NCBI GenBank assembly: GCA_937901185.1
Contig: CALCHR010000101.1
Coordinates: 1-6,223 of the forward strand
Length of the DNA: 6,223 bases
DNA from: an uncultured Bacteroidales bacterium
GTDB lineage: Bacteria > Bacteroidota > Bacteroidia > Bacteroidales > Bacteroidaceae
Direction of reading: 5' to 3'
The position numbers and the translations under genes were made by a program. The notes beneath the pieces are model-generated. The model was not told the origin of the DNA. It did not search any database and saw nothing but the letters and a program-made list of their open reading frames with translations. This document shows, piece by piece, positions 1 through 5,880 of the stretch (position 1 is its first letter; each line of letters opens with the position of its first letter).

Positions 1-561
1 ATCACACATAGTAGGACAGAACTTATGAAGTCCTTTTGCCATATTACCACGCATGCCCATATCCTTAGTAAATTCATTTTCCATGATAGACTGAGGAACG
101 AGAGCTGGAATAGAGTCAAGCACAATAAGACCAATATCATCAGTGTCTTCAAGTTCAAGAATCATCTCAAGAATCTGCTCACCTGACATACCTTCTGGGC
201 TAATATAATAAAGTCTATCTAAGTCAATTCCATTCATCATTGCTTGGAATTGAATATCAAGAGAATGTTCAACGTCAACATATACACAAATCTTATCAGG
301 ATTTTCTCTCTGATACGCAGCAAGTTCTGCACATGCTGCAGTAGTTTTACCTGAGTGTTCAAGACCTGCATACACCATGAGTCTACCATAAGGAAGACCG
401 CCATAAAGAGGGTAATCCATACCCATCATACCAGAAGAAAGTCGTTGATACACAGGTACCACGTCTGACTTGATAATCAAGTTTGCATTGTTGTACTCTT
501 TATTAAGCTTCTTGGCAAAGTCTGCCATAGTAAAAGCTTTCTTTTCAATATCTTTTGCCAT
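1..561 (-). CDS. recA: RecA-like recombinase, N-terminal 187 residues (runs off left edge)
   Basis: ATP-dependent strand-exchange protein of the RecA family; it would form filaments on single-stranded DNA during phage recombination or recombination-dependent replication. I translated it by hand from ATG at 559-561; the frame stays open to base 1, so the C-terminal half is missing. Visible motifs: Walker A GLEHSGKTT at residues 66-74 (bacterial RecA has GPESSGKTT), YVDVEHSLD at 94-102 matching the RecA FIDAEHALD segment with the catalytic Glu (E98), and Walker B LIVLDS at 145-150 followed by IPALVP. The stretch from about 158 to 181 (MENEF, MGMRG, GLHKF) fits the loop L1 region. The start is fixed by AAGGAG at 568-573, 6 bases upstream. 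The gene lies 13 bases after the previous stop, so it is co-transcribed with the helical protein and the RecU-like gene. It is divergent from host RecA and may be called a RecA-like or UvsX-like recombinase elsewhere. Confidence 0.88.
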   Translation of the reverse strand, partial: MAKDIEKKAFTMADFAKKLNKEYNNANLIIKSDVVPVYQRLSSGMMGMDYPLYGGLPYGRLMVYAGLEHSGKTTAACAELAAYQRENPDKICVYVDVEHSLDIQFQAMMNGIDLDRLYYISPEGMSGEQILEMILELEDTDDIGLIVLDSIPALVPQSIMENEFTKDMGMRGNMAKGLHKFCPTMCD

Positions 562-574
562 GTAAGTCTCCTTA

Positions 575-1063
575 TTATTCTGCTAGACTAGTAGCACTTA
601 TTTTTGCTTCTTGCATACGACTCATCAAGATGCTCTTCATAGAGTCGATTAGTCGTAAGCACATATCTACTTTAGTTTTAACTAAACTTGCAACAAGGTC
701 ATACAGACACTGTGCAACGATATTTTCAGAAATAGCCAGCGTAGTATTAGAGTCTTTAACACCGGCAGTGCCTTCTTGTACTACGTATGCAGTAGCATAG
801 GCTTCTTTTCTAATTGCTTCTGCACATGCAGCTTTTACACCAGCTCGGTCACGTAATTCACTCAAAGAGTAAACAGCAAGCTGCAATCGCAAAATAGAAT
901 CACGCAGCATCTCTACTGACATCGACTCAATATTTGCTTGAATAAATCCTACAATACGATTTGGTTCATCGAAAGGACCGGCCAGCATATTATCTGCAAT
1001 TTCTCGAATTTGATTATAAGTCATTTCTACTGACTCTAAGGCCTTGTTTAAATCTTTAGCCAT
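575..1063 (-). CDS. Unrecognised helical protein, 162 residues
   Basis: I do not recognise a named family. The protein looks almost entirely alpha-helical, with amphipathic stretches at about 1-27, 36-72, 76-97 and 108-155, and a Gly/Asp-containing break at 98-105 (EGTAGVKD). It has no signal peptide, no clear membrane segment and no nuclease or NTPase motif. Three Cys (80, 119, 135) are scattered and do not form a zinc site. The start is chosen because GGAGG (1073-1077) sits 9 bases upstream of ATG 1061-1063; this ribosome binding site lies inside the end of the RecU-like gene, and the two reading frames overlap by 8 bases, which suggests translational coupling. It ends in a double stop (TAATAA) that runs into the ribosome binding site of the RecA-like gene. 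Its position between resolvase and recombinase suggests an accessory recombination factor such as a mediator, but that is inference from context only. Confidence 0.8.
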   Translation of the reverse strand: MAKDLNKALESVEMTYNQIREIADNMLAGPFDEPNRIVGFIQANIESMSVEMLRDSILRLQLAVYSLSELRDRAGVKAACAEAIRKEAYATAYVVQEGTAGVKDSNTTLAISENIVAQCLYDLVASLVKTKVDMCLRLIDSMKSILMSRMQEAKISATSLAE

Positions 1064-1562
1064 TGGACATAGCCTCCAATTGTTTTACGAGATAGGTATA
1101 GTCTGATTCCATAAAAGCTCTAAGCTTTGTAGAAGGAATAGTTATTATATTATACGCTTTTTCATTATCGTTTTTGTTTTGTAGCATACGCAGGCCAATA
1201 GACTTTTCGCCAGCTAATACCATCTTTTCCATTTCTTCTATAGATACCCAAATTACAATATCTTTTTCATAGAACCAAACAACAACACCAGGAAAGGTCT
1301 TATGAAGACCTTTATAATCAAGCATTCGTTCATACTGCGGGATTTTAGAAAAAGGGATAGATGCACCTTTATGAGCCTTACACTCTACCATAAGTTCAAG
1401 GGACCCTGGGTAGCATATAAAGTCGCACGGATTTTGTGACCCACCGCCAGCATAACCGCTCTGCTGGTCAGGAAGTCTATAAATAAACGTGTTTGGAAAA
1501 CACTGTTTATAGTCTTTCCTAAAACGGTCTTCAAATTTTTTGCCTATATCAGTATTGGCCAT
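1056..1562 (-). CDS. recU: RecU-like Holliday junction resolvase
   Basis: Probable structure-specific endonuclease of the RecU family (PD-(D/E)XK fold), which cuts four-way DNA junctions made during recombination. At 168 residues it is shorter than Bacillus RecU (about 200). Family signatures in order: GKKFED at 8-12 with the N-terminal acidic residue E11; R29-L30-P31-D32 before a glycine-rich loop; NPCDF at 44-48 with catalytic D47; VECKAHKG at 59-66, giving the E60-x-K62 pair; S68-I-P-F followed by the Q77-Y motif; VVVWF at 93-97; and GEKSIGL at 118-124. All expected active-site residues are present, so the enzyme is probably active. ATG 1560-1562 shares its A with the preceding clamp stop codon (TAATG), and only a weak GAGG (1574-1577) lies 11 bases upstream, so translation probably depends on termination of the clamp gene. 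In Bacillus RecU also binds and modulates RecA; here a RecA-like gene lies two genes downstream. Confidence 0.88.
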   Translation of the reverse strand: MANTDIGKKFEDRFRKDYKQCFPNTFIYRLPDQQSGYAGGGSQNPCDFICYPGSLELMVECKAHKGASIPFSKIPQYERMLDYKGLHKTFPGVVVWFYEKDIVIWVSIEEMEKMVLAGEKSIGLRMLQNKNDNEKAYNIITIPSTKLRAFMESDYTYLVKQLEAMSNG

Positions 1563-2701
1563 TAAGCTTTAGTCCTCGTCTCTGCAATAACATTACTAAT
1601 AGTTCCGCGGTTAATTACAATGGACTTATGGTTGCCACAGTTCAAGGAAATATGCTCATTTTTGCAAGAGTCTAGCACAGACTTTAGGTCAATGAGGTTT
1701 ACACCCATGGAATAGCCACCAGGAGTAGTGCTGCCATTTTCTACAGTCACTGCCTCGGTATTATCGCCAGTAGTGTCAGAAATAGTAAACTCTGTGTCGG
1801 TGAAGGTTACTTGAGCGGGCACAAAAGACATGTCTGCTTTAGTATTACTATTCTTATAGAACATAAGCAGTCTGCCAATAGCTGCAGACAAGTCGGAAGC
1901 AGATAGAACCAGAGTGTGATCATAAACCTCTTTAATCAAGCCCTTCATTGCTTCACACGGAGCTTTAACGCGATGAATGCAAGAATCATCATTTAACAGA
2001 CGAGTTGCCACGTAGACATCGCTTGTCTGAAATGCAACAATCGGCTGTAGGGAGCCATCAGCATTGACGGTATGACCATAGGATAGCTGTGCATCACCGC
2101 TAAACAGCTTAAACAGCTTTACAACACGGTCAGTCAGCAAAAGCTTAATAGGCTTTTCAAGAGTGAATGCATTAACACAAGCGCCTGTAGTAAAAGTAAA
2201 ACAACCGGTCTCATCAACAAAATAATAACGCTGAAGCTCGTTAACATCCAGCTTCTTTGCCTTCTGAACTTCTCTACCATTTACGTTTAAGATACTCATT
2301 AGAATATCATTAGTAATAGGCATGTTAATAGTTGTTTGCTCAGGCTCTAGCTTAATTGCAGGCAGCTCCAACAGAGTATCGTTTTCATAAATCATAGCGA
2401 GTTTATAAGAACTACGACCAGCTTTTACGATAACGATAGCATCAGAAATCGTGAGAGAGAATTCTTCAGTACCTATGCCTGAAATTAGATTTAAGAACAG
2501 ATTTGCATCAACAACTGCTCTAAAGTTTGCAGGCTCTTCCAAATCAAACTTAACCGCTACATAGTATTCTCTATTTGTTACACGCAGATAAAGCGTACTA
2601 TCTACGGCGGCCAATTCTAAGTTTGCAGCAGATTTATCTACACCTACCGCAAGCAAGATTTTATTAGCCGCCTCTTGAAACTGCTTAGTTTTTAAAATCA
2701 T
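1562..2701 (-). CDS. dnaN: DnaN-like DNA sliding clamp (polymerase III beta-type)
   Basis: Likely phage processivity clamp, a ring around DNA that tethers the polymerase encoded just upstream. The 379-residue length matches bacterial DnaN (about 366-380), and the sequence divides into three blocks of roughly 120 residues with clamp-like landmarks: an N-terminal helix containing AANKILLAVG (11-20), a FRAVVDANLFLNLI helix (60-73) where DnaN domain I has its main helix, KLLLTDRVVKLFKLF (186-200) at the end of the middle domain, and SASDLSAAIGRLLMFY (267-282) as the first helix of domain III. There is little sequence identity to cellular DnaN, and the end (NVIAETRTKA) lacks the usual M-P-M-R-L terminus that helps form the peptide pocket. 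Start ATG is set by AGAGGAG at 2711-2717, 9 bases upstream. Thirty bases separate it from the polymerase gene, and it overlaps the RecU-like start by one base. The assignment rests on pattern and context rather than strict motifs. Confidence 0.78.
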   Translation of the reverse strand: MILKTKQFQEAANKILLAVGVDKSAANLELAAVDSTLYLRVTNREYYVAVKFDLEEPANFRAVVDANLFLNLISGIGTEEFSLTISDAIVIVKAGRSSYKLAMIYENDTLLELPAIKLEPEQTTINMPITNDILMSILNVNGREVQKAKKLDVNELQRYYFVDETGCFTFTTGACVNAFTLEKPIKLLLTDRVVKLFKLFSGDAQLSYGHTVNADGSLQPIVAFQTSDVYVATRLLNDDSCIHRVKAPCEAMKGLIKEVYDHTLVLSASDLSAAIGRLLMFYKNSNTKADMSFVPAQVTFTDTEFTISDTTGDNTEAVTVENGSTTPGGYSMGVNLIDLKSVLDSCKNEHISLNCGNHKSIVINRGTISNVIAETRTKA

Positions 2702-2731
2702 ATCTTAACACTCCTCTATTAAACTGATGCT

Positions 2732-3916
2732 TTAAAATTCTAGGTCAATGCCTTCTGTAATTGTTCTATAAATAGCTTCCTCTGGCAGCTCAGGATGCTT
2801 TGCATACAGCTTTTTAAAAGCAGTATCTCTATCTAAGCCAGAGTCAGTTAATTTCTTATATTCAGACTGTACAGCTACTGCGTACTCTGAAGTATACCAG
2901 CGAGACTCAATCGCAGGGTCACACTTCATAGGTACATCAATATAAGGTGCAGCTGCATCAATCATTATTCTCGGTAAAATTTCAGCAGCCTGTTCTGCAT
3001 AAAGCGCAGGACACTCAAGCATGACTTCATCGTGGATAGTCATAACAAGTTTTGCATCCAGCTCTTTAAGCTCAGGGCTATTGTGAATTTGGATCATAGC
3101 CAGCTTTGTCAAGGAAGCAGCACTACCCTGAATTCTAGCATTCAAGCACTGTCTTTCTGCCTGAGCTATTCTACCGGTATTAGCAGTTAGAATAACACTG
3201 TCTTTAGGTCGTTTGAGTTCATCCTCAGTAGCCAAAGCCTTTTTAGCCAATGCTTCAAACTCTTTGTTATTTTTTGTGGCACGTGCTTGGTAAATCCACT
3301 TAGTCAGACACTCATCCATAATAGGTCTGTTTTCACAGCCCAAAATTGGATTAAAGGTCTTTTCTAGCACCAACCGCTCATCAGCATAGGTTGCTTCATA
3401 TGGAGGCAGGAAATAGTCTGTTAGGTGTCTACGCCGACCTGCCCAATCTTCGACAAATCCGTGCTCTTTTAGAAACACCTTGGAACTATTAATAAGAGCT
3501 TCTACTTTCGGGAAACTCTTAAAGAAGTTATCAAAAATCTCTTGAGCCTCTTTGTTCGTCTTGTTAATACGTTTAGCAAGAGTGCTAGGACCCATGCCAT
3601 AAGTCAAAGCCAGTAGTACCATTTTTGCAACGGAGCGTCGCTCTTTACCAGCCTTATTTAAGTGTGTCTTATATCCACAAACGGTTGTCTTGCCGTCAAG
3701 CTCTAAAACGGTGCCTTCTGGATAATGCTCCAAATTATCTTCATAGTTATTATTATAGATACTAGCAGCAATAACACAATAAAGGTCTTTGCCTTCTAAA
3801 TAAGCCTTACGCATAGCTTCGTCTCCACTCAAGAAGGTCGTAATACGAGGTTCCTGAGCAGAATAGTCAGAGCCAACCAGTCTATATTGAGTTCTTGTTT
3901 TTACAGTCTTACTCAT
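2732..3916 (-). CDS. polA: Family A DNA polymerase, C-terminal (palm/fingers) chain
   Basis: Second part of a split PolA-type replicative polymerase, 394 residues from ATG 3914-3916. It carries the catalytic core: motif A DYSAQEPR at 17-24, with metal-binding D17; motif B (fingers O-helix) from R93-R94 through K98 to Y106-G107; and motif C IHDEV at 294-298, whose D296 is the second palm aspartate. The insert YEDNLEHYPEGT and following residues just before motif B, and the QGSAAS segment at about 263-268, are features I associate with phage PolA. It lacks exonuclease, thumb and the TGRFSS/NSQNIPS region, all of which are in the preceding gene. A longer frame could begin at TTG 3941-3943, but that codon lies upstream of the ribosome binding site AAGGAG (3929-3934), so ATG 3916 is preferred. 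There are 19 bases between the upstream stop and this start. The final residues GIDLEF resemble a clamp-binding peptide. Confidence 0.9.
   Translation of the reverse strand: MSKTVKTRTQYRLVGSDYSAQEPRITTFLSGDEAMRKAYLEGKDLYCVIAASIYNNNYEDNLEHYPEGTVLELDGKTTVCGYKTHLNKAGKERRSVAKMVLLALTYGMGPSTLAKRINKTNKEAQEIFDNFFKSFPKVEALINSSKVFLKEHGFVEDWAGRRRHLTDYFLPPYEATYADERLVLEKTFNPILGCENRPIMDECLTKWIYQARATKNNKEFEALAKKALATEDELKRPKDSVILTANTGRIAQAERQCLNARIQGSAASLTKLAMIQIHNSPELKELDAKLVMTIHDEVMLECPALYAEQAAEILPRIMIDAAAPYIDVPMKCDPAIESRWYTSEYAVAVQSEYKKLTDSGLDRDTAFKKLYAKHPELPEEAIYRTITEGIDLEF
2735..2752 (-). other. Candidate clamp-binding peptide at the polymerase C-terminus (GIDLEF)
   Basis: The last six residues of the C-terminal polymerase chain are G-I-D-L-E-F, following acidic residue E. 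Bacterial clamp-binding peptides follow Q-L-S/D-L-F or Q-x-x-L-x-F; the E. coli Pol III alpha motif is QVELEF. Only the first Gln is missing. The location at the free C-terminus, directly upstream of a clamp gene, fits a tether. Functional binding is inferred. Confidence 0.4.
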
Positions 3917-3928
3917 GAATTCTGTTAA

Positions 3929-3934
3929 CTCCTT
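3929..3934 (-). promoter_or_regulatory. Ribosome binding site for the C-terminal polymerase chain
   Basis: AAGGAG (AGAAGGAG in extended form, 3929-3936) begins one base after the TAA that ends the N-terminal polymerase chain and lies 12 bases before ATG 3916. The spacing is longer than the 5-9 bases at the neighbouring polymerase, clamp, helical-protein and RecA-like genes, so initiation may be weaker or may rely on reinitiation by ribosomes that have just ended the first chain. It favours ATG 3916 over TTG 3943, and supports independent translation of the second chain rather than frameshifting. Confidence 0.7.
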
Positions 3935-3935
3935 C

Positions 3936-5792
3936 TTAAACAAATAATTGGTAAGTCTTATTTACATATACAATGTTTTTAATAATATCAAGACCATCTT
4001 CGGTTATAAGCTTATCTCCGACTACCAAATCTTTACCAAACTTCCAACCGTCTGCAGTCTCGATTTCAGAAATTTCTGGAAGCAGATAGCAATCGTCTTC
4101 TGCGGTTACAGTACCAAATTCCTTCTTAGCCTCAAAAAGAAGACGAGTAATTTTACCATCACCGCGGCTAGGAATATTCTGGCTGTTAAAACCAGAAATT
4201 TCTACAGGAGTGTCTCCATCCAAGAATTTAAATTCACCACCAGACGAAAAACGACCAGTATCGGTACCGACGGAGTTAAGCTTATATCTAATACGACCAT
4301 CTGGCCAATGTCGTGCAAGAGCAGGTAATACGTCAATATAAGTGGAAATTAGCTTAACAATGCCTCTACGTTCAAGAATAAGTCCACTTAGCTTAATATC
4401 TGGCCTACGTTCAGCCAATGCCTCTAGTTCCTCTTTACCGGTGCCTCTCGGAGACTTCTTACTTACGGTAGGACATTTAAGAATGTCATAGAATAGAATA
4501 GCCAACTGCGTAGGAGATGCTAAGTTAATCGGATCACCAAGCTGTGATGCAAGAGACTTACCAAGCTTATAGCGCTTGCCAGTTGCTTCATCTATGTACG
4601 GGAATTTTGCCTGAAGCTTTGCAGCAGACAACGAAGATTTCTTAGGTTCAAACTGTTTTGCTTGCTGATTGTTTGCAGGGTCAAGTCGCCAAAGATCTAT
4701 TGTCTTTTTTAAAGCCAGCAGCTCAGCATCAATTTGTTCATCAATTTCTGCAAGGTTCTGATTAAACTTCAAACGAAGGCGTTCACCGAAGTCCTGGTCT
4801 ATACAAACACCAATCAGCTCCATATCGCCAGCTACCTTAACAATTGGCATTTCAATATTAGTAAATAGCCAATACAAACGCTCATTGCCAGGAGCAGTCA
4901 AAATGGCCACCTGATACACATATAACTTATCTGTCATCAAAGAGTCAGTTGCAGCATATAGTGCAAAAATTTCAGGCTCAACATACTTGTAAGGGACGAT
5001 AAATAGACTTTCAATGTCATACTTGGTCTGCGTCGGGTCAATCTTATCAATATACTGCCATTTCAAGCTCATCTTTTCGTTTTCATTGATAGTATGAGCG
5101 CCGATCATAGTATCCCAATCAGGGACAACTTCAATGTCACAGGTACATTTGAGTACTTCATAATCAAACTTGCCGTTATGCATGACAATAAAGGTACCAG
5201 CGTCCTTAAATCGCTGCAGTTGTTCTTTACAGTCTTGTTCGGTAAGCTGCCAAGAAAGCCTTTCACCCGTGCGCCAGTTTACGTGATTAATAGGAACATA
5301 TGCCTGTTTACCGCCTTCGTAATATAAGCATAGGCCCATTAGCTGACACGTACTAGGGTCAGTAGAGTTATTAGTTTCTGTATCGACTGCGACACGACCA
5401 AACTTGATTGCAGCACTAACGTACTCTTCAAAAGCCTCTTTAGTTTTGATTACTACAACATTCTTACGCTGTTTTCCGAGCACTTCAAGCACTTTTGCAC
5501 GAATAACTTCTAGCTTTTCCTCAAGCGTTAGGGTTTTCGCTCCCAAAACTTTTTTGGCATCTGTACGACCACCGTCTTCTCCGCCAGCAAGCTTACTAAG
5601 CAAAGTTGATACGGTAGGCCTATTCAGTTCAATATTAAAAGTGTCCAGCTCAGCGCCAGTGAATAGCTTTTGATTTGTAAAGTTCGCTGCTTTTGGCTTT
5701 TCTTTTGGTGCAGCTACTTCTTTTGTTTTCTTAACAGTTTTCTGCTGTGCAGGTACACCTGTTAAATCAAACCCATCAAATAATCCGTTCAT
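3936..5792 (-). CDS. polA: Family A DNA polymerase, N-terminal chain (exonuclease, thumb) with Hint-like tail
   Basis: First part (618 residues) of a split PolA-type replicative polymerase. Residues 1-110 are a Lys/Ala/Pro-rich extension with no 5'-3' exonuclease. The DnaQ-like 3'-5' exonuclease follows, with all catalytic motifs: Exo I VDTET (D137, E139), Exo II HNGKFD (N206, D210) and Exo III Y279-A-A-T-D283. Thumb and early palm landmarks are NLASPTQLA at 423-431, RRGIVKLISTYIDVLP at 475-490, GTDTGRFSS at 509-517 and NSQNIPSR at 536-543. The frame then stops before motif A. Residues from about 568 on do not belong to a normal PolA and look like the beginning of a Hint/intein domain (listed separately). 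ATG 5790-5792 is preceded by a perfect AGGAGG (5798-5803) 5 bases away. The next gene supplies motifs A, B and C, so the palm must be assembled from two chains unless a frameshift joins them. Confidence 0.9.
   Translation of the reverse strand: MNGLFDGFDLTGVPAQQKTVKKTKEVAAPKEKPKAANFTNQKLFTGAELDTFNIELNRPTVSTLLSKLAGGEDGGRTDAKKVLGAKTLTLEEKLEVIRAKVLEVLGKQRKNVVVIKTKEAFEEYVSAAIKFGRVAVDTETNNSTDPSTCQLMGLCLYYEGGKQAYVPINHVNWRTGERLSWQLTEQDCKEQLQRFKDAGTFIVMHNGKFDYEVLKCTCDIEVVPDWDTMIGAHTINENEKMSLKWQYIDKIDPTQTKYDIESLFIVPYKYVEPEIFALYAATDSLMTDKLYVYQVAILTAPGNERLYWLFTNIEMPIVKVAGDMELIGVCIDQDFGERLRLKFNQNLAEIDEQIDAELLALKKTIDLWRLDPANNQQAKQFEPKKSSLSAAKLQAKFPYIDEATGKRYKLGKSLASQLGDPINLASPTQLAILFYDILKCPTVSKKSPRGTGKEELEALAERRPDIKLSGLILERRGIVKLISTYIDVLPALARHWPDGRIRYKLNSVGTDTGRFSSGGEFKFLDGDTPVEISGFNSQNIPSRGDGKITRLLFEAKKEFGTVTAEDDCYLLPEISEIETADGWKFGKDLVVGDKLITEDGLDIIKNIVYVNKTYQLFV
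3939..4091 (-). other. Intein/Hint-like N-terminal segment at the end of the first polymerase chain
   Basis: Residues 568-618 start with Cys 568 (after EDD) and run CYLLPEISEIETADGW, then FGKDLVVGDKL, then DGLDIIKNIVYV. This resembles intein block A: a Cys, an acidic/Ile strand, T-x-D-G-W turn, a hydrophobic K-D-L strand and V-G-D. The Cys-to-Gly distance (15 residues) is close to that in Npu DnaE-type N-inteins (14). No block B (T-x-x-H) follows, because the frame ends. No C-terminal intein block (His-Asn then Cys/Ser/Thr) is visible at the head of the next chain. I recall similar short Hint-like inserts at this place in unsplit phage polymerases, but cannot check that here. It may be an intein remnant or a structural insertion. 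Confidence 0.55.
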
Positions 5793-5830
5793 GTACGCCT
5801 CCTAGTAATAGTTATACACATATATAATAC
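5793..5830 (-). promoter_or_regulatory. Leader of the polymerase operon, possible promoter
   Basis: This is the 38 bases between the hairpin and the polymerase start. It is very AT-rich and holds the AGGAGG ribosome binding site. Two -10-like hexamers are present on the minus strand, TATTAT (5824-5829) and TATAAC (5811-5816). Any -35 box would fall inside or beside the terminator stem, and none is a good match. TATAAC is so close to the ribosome binding site that the leader would be only a few bases. A promoter here is plausible because a terminator precedes it, but the sequence evidence is weak. Confidence 0.25.
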
Positions 5831-5864
5831 AATAAAAGCGTGCCAGTATTGACACGCTTTTATT
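5831..5864 (-). terminator. Intrinsic terminator hairpin between the Ala/Pro-rich gene and the polymerase gene
   Basis: A perfect 12-base inverted repeat, AATAAAAGCGTG (5831-5842) and CACGCTTTTATT (5853-5864), encloses 10 bases. On the minus-strand RNA three more pairs (one U-G, C-G, A-U) can close it to a tetraloop AUAC, giving a stem of about 15 pairs. A U-rich stretch follows the GC core in both directions, so it could work bidirectionally. It lies 16 bases after the stop of the upstream gene. It is the only clear transcriptional punctuation in the window and may attenuate rather than fully block read-through into the polymerase operon. Confidence 0.75.
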
Positions 5865-5880
5865 TTTATTATACAAATTA

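Noticed and set aside
555..800. 81-codon plus-strand open frame
   Set aside because: Fully antisense to the helical protein gene and the RecA-like start, with an ordinary shadow-frame composition.
559..1063. Shared MAKD protein start of the helical protein and the RecA-like protein as a sign of gene duplication
   Set aside because: Only four residues match and the proteins are otherwise unrelated.
3917..3943. TTG 3941-3943 as the start of the C-terminal polymerase chain
   Set aside because: It sits upstream of the ribosome binding site and within the previous reading frame; no Shine-Dalgarno sequence is positioned to serve it.
3900..4091. Functional split intein joining the polymerase chains by trans-splicing
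   Set aside because: Only an N-terminal block A-like segment is visible; block B and the C-terminal His-Asn plus Cys/Ser/Thr are absent from the second chain.
3948..4328. 126-codon open frame on the plus strand
   Set aside because: It lies antisense to the well-supported polymerase exon region, has no ribosome binding site noticed and no recognisable domain; it is a shadow of the coding strand.
5094..5673. Two plus-strand open frames (5094-5327 and 5404-5673)
   Set aside because: Both are antisense to the exonuclease domain, whose catalytic motifs show that the minus strand is coding; the second is Ser/Leu-rich, as expected from a shadow.
5849..5877. Perfect TTGACA (5849-5854) on the plus strand with TACAAA 17 bases downstream, a possible antisense promoter
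   Set aside because: The -35 hexamer is formed by the terminator loop and stem, the -10 matches at only 4 of 6 positions, and no plus-strand gene follows.
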